Source of the DNA: Yimella sp. cx-51
Lineage (GTDB): Bacteria; Actinomycetota; Actinomycetes; Actinomycetales; Dermatophilaceae
NCBI RefSeq assembly: GCF_017654605.1
Contig: NZ_CP072113.1
Coordinates: 806,001 to 870,000, forward strand
Direction: 5' to 3'
Length of the DNA stretch: 64,000 nucleotides
Shown here: positions 44,259 to 52,301 of the stretch, one piece after another
Numbering within the stretch: the stretch's first letter is position 1
Layout of the letters: every line of letters begins with the position of its first letter
Position numbers and translations under genes: made by a program
The notes under the pieces: generated by a model
Database searches by the model: none
What the model was told of the DNA's origin: nothing
What the model saw: the letters and a program-made list of their open reading frames with translations, nothing else

Positions 44259-44897
44259 TCACGGCTGCGGGGGACGCCCCGGCACCGTCACGGTCACTGT
44301 GACGGGGGGAGGCGGTGGAGCGGTCACCGTCACAGTCTGCGCCGGACCGGTGACCGTCGCGGTCGAGGTGGCCGTGGCTGTGGCTGTGGTGGTGACTGTC
44401 GCCGCCGCTGCTGATGTCGTGACCGTGCGGGCAGCTGCGGTGCGGGTCACCGTTGCAGTGCGGGTGACGGTGGCCGCTGCCGCCCCGGCCGCGCTGACCG
44501 TCGTGGTGACGGTGGTCGTGGGCGCCTGACCTGCGGCGGTGCTCGTGGGTGTGGTGCTCGTGGTCGCGGTGTCACTCGGCGCGACAGTCACGGTCTGCGC
44601 CGCCTGGGTCACCGTCGTCTCGCTGGTCTCACCCGATGCACTCGCGCGTCCCACCCACCAGCTGAGGCCGAGCAGGAGCACGGCAAGTACGCCGGCACCG
44701 GCCACCAGGGGAGCGTTCAGGCCGCCGCCAGCGCCGTACCGACCCTCGTCCTCGTGGTCGTTGCTGTCGACCTCGTCGTCGATGTGGTCGTCTTGATCCG
44801 AATCGTCGTACTCGCGGTCGTCGTCGGTCTGGTCGAAGAAGTCCATGATCCCGGGACGCTCATCGTCGCCGCGGGGCGTTTGCTTGGAATCAGCCAT
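44259..44897 (-). CDS. Single-span protein with Thr/Val-repeat C-terminal tail
   Basis: 212 residues. A very acidic N-terminal cytoplasmic part (residues 16-52, many Asp/Glu), one membrane span (about residues 63-85, ending LLLGLSWWVGRAS) and a 120-residue extracytoplasmic tail follow. The tail is built almost only of Thr, Val and Ala (repeats like TVTVT and TATVTRT), ending in a Pro run. Likely a disordered or glycosylated wall-spanning stalk. No domain recognised. The tail gives the underlying DNA an internal GTGAC/GTCAC repeat pattern. Confidence 0.75.
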   Translation of the reverse strand: MADSKQTPRGDDERPGIMDFFDQTDDDREYDDSDQDDHIDDEVDSNDHEDEGRYGAGGGLNAPLVAGAGVLAVLLLGLSWWVGRASASGETSETTVTQAAQTVTVAPSDTATTSTTPTSTAAGQAPTTTVTTTVSAAGAAAATVTRTATVTRTAAARTVTTSAAAATVTTTATATATSTATVTGPAQTVTVTAPPPPPVTVTVTVPGRPPQP

Positions 44898-45017
44898 CGT
44901 CGTCCAGAGGTATGAGACGCGAACCGTGGCGCGTCGGCGATGCACGAACGATGCGTCCGCACGAGTGCACACGCTACGCGAAGCGCGCACCTGCGCAAGA
45001 CCACCCGTGCGTCGGGA

Positions 45018-45023
45018 TAGGTT
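45018..45023 (+). promoter_or_regulatory. Minus-10 hexamer for the YihY-family gene
   Basis: TAGGTT is 6 bases before ATG 45030, consistent with a leaderless message. Confidence 0.4.
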
Positions 45024-45029
45024 GCGCAC

Positions 45030-46121
45030 ATGTCGTTCAGTGACCGGGTCGATCGGCTCCAGCGCCGCCACCCGGTGCTGGGCTTCCCGATCGCGGTCTG
45101 TTACAAGTTCTTCGACGATCTGGGCGCCTACCTGGCGGCGCTGCTGACCTACTACACCTTCATCTCGTTGTTCCCAGTGCTGCTGCTGGCCTCGACCGTG
45201 CTCAGTTGGGTGCTCCGGGGCAACCCCGGCCTGCGCGACCGGCTGCTCGAATCAGCGCTCGCGGAGTTCCCCGTGATCGGTGACCAACTTCAGGCGCCGG
45301 CTGCGCTGGACGGTGGAATCGCGGCGGTGGTCATCGGCACCCTCGGTGCGCTCTACGGTGCGCTGGGCGCTGCGCAGGCTCTGCAGTACGCCGCGAACAC
45401 CGCCTGGCAGGTGCCCCGCAACAGCAGGCCCAACCCGTTCAAATCGCGCGGACGCTCCTTCGTGCTCTTGGTGACCGTGGGCTTCGGTCTGCTCCTCACC
45501 ACGGCACTCTCGCTCTACATCAACACCCTCATCTCCGGACGTCCGGCGGTCATCACCATCCGCCTCCTGTCGGTGCTGCTGTCGATGGTGGTCTTCCTCG
45601 CGGCCTACCAGATGGCCACGGCACGCACGTTGCGGCTGAGCGATCTGTGGGTGGGCGCCGCCGTCACGGCGATCGGTTGGGAGGCGCTGAAAACCTACGG
45701 CGCCACCTACGTCAACACCGTCATCAAGCATGCGTCCGCGATCAACGGCGTCTTCGCGTTCGTCCTCGGCATGCTGGCCTTCATCTACGTGGCGGCACTG
45801 CTGATCGTCTTCTCCCTGGAGATCGATGTCGTGCGCCGTCGCAAGCTTTATCCGCGCGCACTCCTGACCCCGTTCACCGACGCCGTCGATCTCACCCGTG
45901 GCGACGAGAAGGCATACGAGGGCCAGGCGAAAGCGATGCGGGCCAAGGGTTTCGAAGCGATCCAGGTGACCTTCGACGATTCCGGCCGCAGCGCGCGCAC
46001 CGGTGATGACGGCTCCGGCGAGACCCAGCCCATGCCCTCCCGCCCCATCCCGCACCGCGGCGATTCGCCGCGGTCGGGCTCCACTGCGGTGAGCGAGGAT
46101 CAGCCCTCCGTCTCGGAGTGA
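45030..46121 (+). CDS. YihY/BrkB-family inner-membrane protein
   Basis: 363 residues. About six membrane spans. The family core is visible as YLAALLTYYTFISLFPVLLLAS, LGAAQALQYAANTAWQVPRN and HASAINGVFAFVLGMLAFIYVAALLIVFSLEID. A 75-residue cytoplasmic tail follows, rich in Ser/Pro/Arg. The family was once called ribonuclease BN by mistake; its function is unsettled, possibly transport. It converges with maf. Confidence 0.9.
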   Translation: MSFSDRVDRLQRRHPVLGFPIAVCYKFFDDLGAYLAALLTYYTFISLFPVLLLASTVLSWVLRGNPGLRDRLLESALAEFPVIGDQLQAPAALDGGIAAVVIGTLGALYGALGAAQALQYAANTAWQVPRNSRPNPFKSRGRSFVLLVTVGFGLLLTTALSLYINTLISGRPAVITIRLLSVLLSMVVFLAAYQMATARTLRLSDLWVGAAVTAIGWEALKTYGATYVNTVIKHASAINGVFAFVLGMLAFIYVAALLIVFSLEIDVVRRRKLYPRALLTPFTDAVDLTRGDEKAYEGQAKAMRAKGFEAIQVTFDDSGRSARTGDDGSGETQPMPSRPIPHRGDSPRSGSTAVSEDQPSVSE

Positions 46122-46122
46122 G

Positions 46123-46145
46123 CCGACCGTCGGGAGCGAGGTCGG
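46123..46145. terminator. Weak hairpin between YihY and maf
   Basis: CCGACC (46123-46128) pairs with GGTCGG (46140-46145), 11-base loop, in the 30-base gap between convergent stops. Confidence 0.35.
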
Positions 46146-46151
46146 TCTGCC

Positions 46152-46793
46152 TCAGGCCGTGCTGCTGGCGCCTTGGCGGATGCTGTGCCACGGCACGTCG
46201 ATCTCCTGCAGCAGTTCGCGCAGCGCGGGCAGGCTGACGCCGACGACGTTGTGGAAGTCGCCCTCGATGCTGGTCACGAACGGCCCACCCAACCCGTCGA
46301 CGGTGAATGCGCCTGCGACGTGGAGTGGTTCGCCGGTGGCGACGTACGCCTCGACTTCTTCGTCGTCAATGTCGGCGAAGTGGACGACGGTGCTCGCCGT
46401 CACTCCGAAGGTGGCGCCGGTGCCCTCGGCGCGGGTGTCGATCAGCCAGTGACCGGAGTGCAGCACCCCGCTCTTGCCGCGCATGCGCTGCCAGCGGCTG
46501 ATCGCATCAGCTGCATCACTCGGTTTGCCGTACGCAGCACCCTCGAACTCCAGCACGCTGTCGCACCCCAAGACCAGTGCGTCGTCCGCGTCGTCCCGGC
46601 CGGCGACGTCCTCACACTTGGCGCGGGCGAGTACGAGCGCGACGCCGGCGGGCTCCAATGGTCCGTAGCGCTTCTCGGCCTCCGCGGTCGCCGCTGGTTC
46701 GTCGACGTGCGACACGATCACCTCGGGGGCAACGCCTGCAGAACGCAGGGTTGCCAAGCGGGCAGGGGAAGCGGATGCCAGAACGAATCGCAC
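46152..46793 (-). CDS. maf: Maf-family nucleoside triphosphate pyrophosphatase
   Basis: 213 residues. Hydrolyses non-canonical or methylated nucleotides to monophosphates. Motifs: FVLASASPARLATLRSAGV at the N terminus, VLGCDSVLEFEGAAYGKPSD with the catalytic Asp, and AFTVDGLGGPFVTSIEGDFHNVVG. The GTG start has TAAGCT (46806-46801 on the minus strand) 7 bases upstream. Often located near carboxylase genes in actinobacteria. Confidence 0.92.
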   Translation of the reverse strand: MRFVLASASPARLATLRSAGVAPEVIVSHVDEPAATAEAEKRYGPLEPAGVALVLARAKCEDVAGRDDADDALVLGCDSVLEFEGAAYGKPSDAADAISRWQRMRGKSGVLHSGHWLIDTRAEGTGATFGVTASTVVHFADIDDEEVEAYVATGEPLHVAGAFTVDGLGGPFVTSIEGDFHNVVGVSLPALRELLQEIDVPWHSIRQGASSTA

Positions 46794-46943
46794 CCGCCCG
46801 AGCTTAGGGCGTGGCGACGTCGAGCATGCTGTCGTCCACTACCGATAGCCTCGGCTTGGAGGGCGTAGAGCTGTATCGTCGAATTCACGTCACGCACGCT
46901 ATGCGCGGCCCTACTTCGATTGCTATCCAATTGACCTGAGTAG

Positions 46944-47562
46944 ATGCCTCGCACATTGCGCGTCGATGACGTCGAGCTCGCCGCCGCGCTCTCCTCGCCC
47001 CCATCCGTCCAATACCTGGCGCCCTTCTTCGAACAGCCACGCAGTGTGGCGCAGGCATGCGAATACCTCGACAAGCCCATGAGCAAGATGCACTACTGGG
47101 TGCGGCGCTGGACGGGTCTGGGTGCGCTTGAGATCGTCGAGCGCCGCACCGATTGCGTTCTACCGCACCGTCGCCGACGAGTTCGTCGTCCCAGGCGCGC
47201 TCTTGCCGGATGCTCTGCTGGAGAAGCAACTCGCCCGGCTGAACGACCTATTGATCCGAAGTTTGGTGCGCACCGCACCCGAGGTGATGTACGGCGGCGA
47301 CTTGCTGGTCTACCAAAGCCGAGGTCATCGAATGACCGCGATCGATCGGGTAGTGCCCGGGGGTCAGTCCGTGTCCGCCGACGACAGCCTTCAGTGTGGT
47401 GCCACTCTGCTCCTCACCTCTGCGGAGGCGAGAGAACTGCGAGAGGAACTATCGGCTCTTCGCGACCGGTGGCAGACGCGCTCGGACGGCCGCTCTCGAA
47501 GCTCCAGCGGCATTAGCGAGCAGCTCCTGATGCTCGCCACGGTTCCGCAAGAGTCGGAATAG
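46944..47562 (+). pseudogene. Frameshifted helix-turn-helix (ArsR-like) regulator
   Basis: Two overlapping frames give one protein-like whole. The first (from ATG 46944) reads LAPFFEQPRSVAQACEYLDK and SKMHYWVRRWTGLGALEIVE, the recognition helix and wing of a winged HTH. It becomes Arg-rich nonsense after about 47155. The next frame (+1) continues sensibly from about 47150 with IAFYRTVADEFVVPGALLPD to a stop at 47562. A two-base deletion or one-base insertion near 47150-47158 explains this. Base composition is lower in GC than the surroundings. Sequencing error is the alternative. Confidence 0.65.
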
Positions 47563-47567
47563 GCAGG

Positions 47568-48449
47568 TCAGTCGGTCGCGCGGATGGGGTCGTAGGACGC
47601 CTGCCTCGCCGCGCGCCGCAACACTGTCAGCACCGCTGGCCCGAGGGTGAGGATGGCGATGGTGTTGGTGATTGCGCGGCCGGTGTCCCACCCGCCGGTG
47701 GAGGTCAGCAGCGTGAAGATGCCGAAACGGTGGAGGTTCTCCAATAACGGCGCACCGGGGATGTAGGAGATACCACCCTCGTAGTAGGGCACTTCGGCGC
47801 CGGCGATGAAGGGCCAGAACCACAGGTTCATCAACGCGCCGAAGAGATAGGCGACCACGATGCCGTATGCCACCAGCATTGCTATCTCGCGCTTGCCGCG
47901 CACGCGGCGCGGCAGCAGCCCGGCGCCCAACCCGATCCACGCCGAGCACAACATCTGGAAGGGCAGCCACGGCCCGACGCCGGCCGTGAGCAGCGCCGAG
48001 GAGAACAGCGATGTGCAGCCGAGCACGAAGCCGAATCCTGGCCCGAACACCCGCCCGGCCAGGATCAGTAGGAAGAACACCGTCTCGATGCCGGCGGTGC
48101 CGGCGCCCAGTGGTCGCAAGGCAGCGTTGATGGCCGACAGCACTCCGAGCATGGCCAGCGCCTTGGAGTCCATTCCGCCGTCGGCGATCTGCGCCAGGAC
48201 GATGGCGACGAGCACCGGCAGCACGGCCATGAAGATGAACGGCGCGTCCGTGCCGTGCTGCATTGGTTCGGGCGAGACCCGGGTGAAGAGCGGCCACGCA
48301 AACATCACCAGACCGGCCACGGACGCCAGCGCGATGGTGATTCCCGAGCGCAGTCCGAGCCGCACGGCCGGGCCGTCGAGGGTGGTGACCAGGTCATCGC
48401 CCTCGACTGCTGGGGCGGCGCTCGTGGAGCGTCCAGCGAGGCGGTTCAT
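47568..48449 (-). CDS. ECF transporter S component, probably cobalamin
   Basis: 293 residues, about seven hydrophobic segments (for example RSGITIALASVAGLVMFAWP, LPVLVAIVLAQIADGG, GFVLGCTSLFSSALLTAGVGPWLPFQML). The last matches S-component helices that contact EcfT (family knowledge: CbrT-like and related vitamin S components). It is the last gene of an operon behind a cobalamin riboswitch, so vitamin B12 or a precursor is the expected substrate. 4-base overlap with the ATPase gene. Confidence 0.8.
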   Translation of the reverse strand: MNRLAGRSTSAAPAVEGDDLVTTLDGPAVRLGLRSGITIALASVAGLVMFAWPLFTRVSPEPMQHGTDAPFIFMAVLPVLVAIVLAQIADGGMDSKALAMLGVLSAINAALRPLGAGTAGIETVFFLLILAGRVFGPGFGFVLGCTSLFSSALLTAGVGPWLPFQMLCSAWIGLGAGLLPRRVRGKREIAMLVAYGIVVAYLFGALMNLWFWPFIAGAEVPYYEGGISYIPGAPLLENLHRFGIFTLLTSTGGWDTGRAITNTIAILTLGPAVLTVLRRAARQASYDPIRATD

Positions 48450-50059
48450 GCGCTCACCTGCATTGCGCGTCGCACCTGGTCGACGGTCAGGTAGGGCAAC
48501 GGATGGAGCACTTTGGCCACCTGCGGCGCGAAGATCGGCGATGAGGCAATCACCTCGTCCGTCGGGCCATCGGCGATGAGCTCGCCTTCGGCCATCACCA
48601 TCACCCGGTCGGCGACTTGGGCGACGAACTCCACATCATGCGTAGCCACCATGACCGAATGTCCCTGTGCAGCAAGGAGATCGAGCTGCTTGTGCAGCTG
48701 CGCTTTTGCGCTGTAGTCCAAGCCGCGAGTCGGTTCGTCGAGCAACAGCACCGGAGGCTGCGCTGTCAGTTGCACCGCAAGGACGAGGGCGAGCCGCTGG
48801 CCTTCGGACAGATCGCGCGGATGCTGCTCGTCGCGAATACCGCTGACGAGACTGTCGAGCAGGGCACGGCACCTACCCGGCTCACGCCCGGCGGCGGTGT
48901 CCGCTGTTTCACACTCGGCGCGCACGGTCTGCAGGTACAGCAGGTCAGCCGCGCTCTGCGGCACGAGGCCGACGGCGGCCCGTGAGCGTTCGGGGGAGAC
49001 CTGCGCCGGGTCGATGTCGCCGACGCGCACACTGCCCGAATGTCGGGGCAGTGCTCCCTGGAGCGCCCACATGAGCGTTGACTTCCCGGAGCCGTTGCGG
49101 CCCATGAGCGCGGTGACGGTGCCTGGACGCAAGGTGACATCGACTTCCCGCACGGCAACTTTCGGTCCGTAGGTGACGGTGACCTTCTTCGCCTGCAACG
49201 CGGGAGGTCCATCGCTCGGCCGACGTTCCACCCGCTCAATGTGCTTGCCTGCCAGACCGTTTCGTAGCGATGCCGCACTGCGTCGGGCGTCACGCACCGA
49301 CAACGGAAGGGGCTGCCAACCGGCCAGTCGGCCGAGCTCGACCACCGGTGGTGCGATGGGGGAGTCCTGCATCAAGGTGGCGGCTGGTCCGTGCACCACG
49401 CGTCCGCTGCCGGGCAGCAGTACGAGCGAATCGGCATACTGCACAACGCGTTCCATCCGATGCTCGGCGATGACCACCGTCGTCCCGAGGTCGTGGACGA
49501 GCCGCGTGACAGCAGCCAGCACATCTTCAGCTGCCGTCGGATCAAGAGCGGACGTCGGTTCGTCCAGGATCAGCACCTGCGGCTGGGTGGTGAGCGCGCT
49601 GCCGATCGCCACGCGTTGTTGTTGTCCACCTGACAACATATGCAAGGGACGGGACCGTAGGTCGGCGATGCCGAGCAGATCGAGCACTTCTTCGACCCTT
49701 TTACGCATGACGGTCGGCGGCACGGCGAGCTGCTCCATGCCGTACGCGAGCTCCTCCTCGACCGTGTCGGTGACAAAACCGGCGACGGGGTCTTGCCCCA
49801 CCCGGCCGACGACATCGGCCATCTCGCGCGGCGGGTGCTGCCGGGTGTCGTAGCCGCCGACTGTGACGCGTCCGCGCAGTCGGCCACCGGTGAAGTGCGG
49901 CACGAGGCCGTTCATCGCCCCGAGTAACGTCGATTTGCCGACCCCGGTGGTGCCGACGACGAGCGCGAACTCGCCTTCGGGAATGTGTAGGTCGACGTCC
50001 TGAAGCGCCGGTGCATCGGCGCCGACGTACTGCACGCCCACCCCGTCGAGCTGGATCAT
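48446..50059 (-). CDS. ECF transporter ATPase, two fused EcfA domains
   Basis: 537 residues. Domain 1 has Walker A VGTTGVGKSTLLGAM (about residue 36), signature LSGGQQQRVAI and Walker B VLILDEPTSALDP. Domain 2 has GRNGSGKSTLMWAL, signature LSEGQRLALVLA and Walker B VLLLDEPTRGLD. Both domains look catalytically intact. It energises the transporter with EcfT upstream and the S component downstream; 4-base overlaps on both sides indicate fixed stoichiometry. Confidence 0.93.
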   Translation of the reverse strand: MIQLDGVGVQYVGADAPALQDVDLHIPEGEFALVVGTTGVGKSTLLGAMNGLVPHFTGGRLRGRVTVGGYDTRQHPPREMADVVGRVGQDPVAGFVTDTVEEELAYGMEQLAVPPTVMRKRVEEVLDLLGIADLRSRPLHMLSGGQQQRVAIGSALTTQPQVLILDEPTSALDPTAAEDVLAAVTRLVHDLGTTVVIAEHRMERVVQYADSLVLLPGSGRVVHGPAATLMQDSPIAPPVVELGRLAGWQPLPLSVRDARRSAASLRNGLAGKHIERVERRPSDGPPALQAKKVTVTYGPKVAVREVDVTLRPGTVTALMGRNGSGKSTLMWALQGALPRHSGSVRVGDIDPAQVSPERSRAAVGLVPQSAADLLYLQTVRAECETADTAAGREPGRCRALLDSLVSGIRDEQHPRDLSEGQRLALVLAVQLTAQPPVLLLDEPTRGLDYSAKAQLHKQLDLLAAQGHSVMVATHDVEFVAQVADRVMVMAEGELIADGPTDEVIASSPIFAPQVAKVLHPLPYLTVDQVRRAMQVSA

Positions 50060-51201
50060 GCCGGCACTTCCTCACGAGCTGGTGGAGCGACTTCGGCGGT
50101 GCGGGGAGCGCGCGGAGCGAGAGCGGCCGGCAGCATGGCGGCCAGTGCGGCGACCAGCGGCAGCGAGTCGATGACCGGCCACTGCAGCGGCGAGAGCGTG
50201 GGGGTGAGATGCGCCGGTTGTGTCTGGGTGGCGAGGTACATCACGGTGGCGGCGCCAATGCCGCACGCGGCCACGGTGAGCGCGGTGAAATCAAAGGGGT
50301 CGGGGCGGTAGCGGGTGGTGCGCTTGCGGGTCGCCGAGACGAAGAGTCCGCTGCAACCCAGTGCGATTCCGGTGAGCAGCGTCGGCATCTTCATCCATCC
50401 CGGGGAGTCCTGACCCAACACGTTGTAGACACCGACGCACACGCCGATGAGTCCGAGGATGGTCAGCGATCCGGTGATCAAGCGGGCCCGCGCGGTGGAT
50501 CGTCCGTGGCGGCCGTAGCCCCGCGAATCCATGGCAGCTGCGAGCAGTAGCGATCGGTCCAGAGCATCGGCCAGCACAGGAATGACCAGGGCCTGCACCG
50601 CGTGTCGCTTGCCCACCCCACCGCGCAGCCGGCGAGCCCGGTGCACCCGCTGTGCGCTCTCGGCCAGTTGCGGAAAGACCGAAACGGCAACGACCACCGC
50701 AGTTCCGATGTCGTACAACGCAGTTGGCACCGATTTCAGCAGCCGCTTGGGGTTGGCCAACGAGTTGGCGGCGCCCAGACAGATCACCATCGCGGCGAGC
50801 CGCAAGCCGTCGTACAACCCGCCGAGCACCGACTGCCAGGTGACCGTGCCGAACAAGCGGATGCCGGCGGCCCACGCGGGCAAGGGAATCTCCGGCAGCC
50901 GCACGATCACATCGGTGCCGTCACCGCCGCCGAAGATCACCCGGAAGCCGACCCGCAGCACCACGATGATCACGCCCAACCACACGTACAGCCGGAACGA
51001 GCGCGACCACGGAGCATCGCCTCGCCGGCTGAACACCACGCATGCCGCAGCCGCGATGAACAGCAGCGACAACAGTGGGTTGGTGGTCCAGGTGGTCGCT
51101 ACCGCCAACCCGATCGCCCACATCCACCACGCGACCGGGTGGATCGCGCGGGGCAGGCGGGAGACGATCGCCCGCCGCCGCGCCTCGCCCAGCAGACTCA
51201 C
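50056..51201 (-). CDS. ecfT: ECF transporter transmembrane coupling protein (EcfT)
   Basis: 381 residues. About eight hydrophobic segments with the cytoplasmic coupling helices RARRLRGGVGKRHAVQALVI and LLLAAAMDSRGYGRHG, the latter being the Ala-x-x-Arg-Gly motif that seats in the ATPase groove. Longer than minimal EcfT (260 residues), due to added helices at the C terminus. GTG start overlaps the preceding gene by 4 bases. It couples ATP hydrolysis to movement of the S component. Confidence 0.88.
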   Translation of the reverse strand: MSLLGEARRRAIVSRLPRAIHPVAWWMWAIGLAVATTWTTNPLLSLLFIAAAACVVFSRRGDAPWSRSFRLYVWLGVIIVVLRVGFRVIFGGGDGTDVIVRLPEIPLPAWAAGIRLFGTVTWQSVLGGLYDGLRLAAMVICLGAANSLANPKRLLKSVPTALYDIGTAVVVAVSVFPQLAESAQRVHRARRLRGGVGKRHAVQALVIPVLADALDRSLLLAAAMDSRGYGRHGRSTARARLITGSLTILGLIGVCVGVYNVLGQDSPGWMKMPTLLTGIALGCSGLFVSATRKRTTRYRPDPFDFTALTVAACGIGAATVMYLATQTQPAHLTPTLSPLQWPVIDSLPLVAALAAMLPAALAPRAPRTAEVAPPAREEVPA

Positions 51202-52301
51202 GAACTACGCCGGCGACGCAGGGCTGTTCCGGCGCCGAGCACCGCGAGGAAGGTGAGCACTGCGGCGCCGAGCAGCGTCGGAGTGTTGAGCGAACTGGAG
51301 GTCTGCTCCTTGGCCTCACGGGCCAACTTGTCGGAATCGGCCACCTGGACGCCCGCGGCAACAGCCGGGCCGCCGCTCGGGTTCGCGCCTGTGCTGGTCG
51401 CCCCGGCCGTTGCACTCGAGCTCTTGCTCGCGGCCGCGGACGACGGCTCCTTGGCCGCGAGGCTCGGCGGCAGCGACGTGGCCGTGGCGTTCTCGGTGGC
51501 GGCCGGGTTGGAATTTGCAGCAGCACCGGAGGTGCCCGGGGCCGCGGGAGTGCCGCTCGAACCGTTCGAGCTCGCACCCTGACCGGGGGAGCCAGGCTGG
51601 CTACTGCCCTGTGGCGCGCCCGCAGCAGACGGCGCCGCTGGCGAGCCGGATGTCGTGGATCCCGCCGTCGCCGAGGTCGAAGGGGGACGGGCCGAACTGT
51701 TAGCCGAGGTTGAGCCCGACGAACTGGTCGGTGCGGGTGGTGGCGTCGCCGCAGTCGGTCGAAGCGGGCGCAGGCGCGGCTGGGGGTTGGTGGTCGCCGT
51801 CGCGTTCAGCGAGAACGACCAGGCCTCGAAGCCGCCCTTGATCGCGTTGCGATTCTTGACGCCCCACTGCGAGTACCGCCATGTGCCACCGTTTTCGGCC
51901 CACCAGTACGACCAGTAGGCCTTCGCCGGCGGCGTGTTGATGCAGGCCTCCTTGTAGCCCGGCATGCCCGCAACCGGAATCGTCTCCGAGGCCGAGGGGC
52001 GGTTGTAGAGCCGGCAGATGAAAGCATCTCCCCAGCGGGCCACGCCGGCGTAGGGCACACCTGCGAGCTTGAGGGCGTCCAGGCCGGTGGAACCCGGCGG
52101 GATGTTCGGCGCGCAGCGGATCACCAGGCCACCGCCCAGCGCCTGGAAGTCGACGACCACGGTGGTGCCGTTGGCGTCCTTGCACATGCCGTCGTAACCG
52201 GCAGCGTGTGCGGCGGGGGCCGCGACGAAGGAGACCATGCCCGACCCCGCGAAGGCGAGAGTCAAAGCGGCTGCGGACCGGGCAGGGCGTGCGGCGATCA
52301 C
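51198..52301 (-). CDS. Membrane-tethered surface protein with DUF4430/transcobalamin C-terminal-like domain
   Basis: 367 residues. Signal peptide (residues 1-33, ending AAPAAHA), a compact N-terminal domain of about 135 residues, a 150-residue Ser/Thr/Pro/Ala stalk and a C-terminal span with the basic stop TALRRRRSS. The folded domain reads STGLDALKLAGVPYAGVARW, GDAFICRLYNRP and AYWSYWWAENGGTWRYSQWG, then GFEAWSFSL. This follows the DUF4430 pattern (x-VLDLL, then SING, then YW-W-NG, then D-x-I-W-F) of transcobalamin and intrinsic factor beta domains (pattern comparison by eye). Two to three Cys suggest disulfides. AGGAGG precedes the GTG at 52301. Confidence 0.75.
   Translation of the reverse strand: MIAARPARSAAALTLAFAGSGMVSFVAAPAAHAAGYDGMCKDANGTTVVVDFQALGGGLVIRCAPNIPPGSTGLDALKLAGVPYAGVARWGDAFICRLYNRPSASETIPVAGMPGYKEACINTPPAKAYWSYWWAENGGTWRYSQWGVKNRNAIKGGFEAWSFSLNATATTNPQPRLRPLRPTAATPPPAPTSSSGSTSANSSARPPSTSATAGSTTSGSPAAPSAAGAPQGSSQPGSPGQGASSNGSSGTPAAPGTSGAAANSNPAATENATATSLPPSLAAKEPSSAAASKSSSATAGATSTGANPSGGPAVAAGVQVADSDKLAREAKEQTSSSLNTPTLLGAAVLTFLAVLGAGTALRRRRSS

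Noticed and set aside
44290-44560. Dense GTCACGGT/GTGAC repeats as possible regulatory or phage DNA
   Set aside because: They are explained by codons for the Thr/Val-repeat protein on the minus strand.
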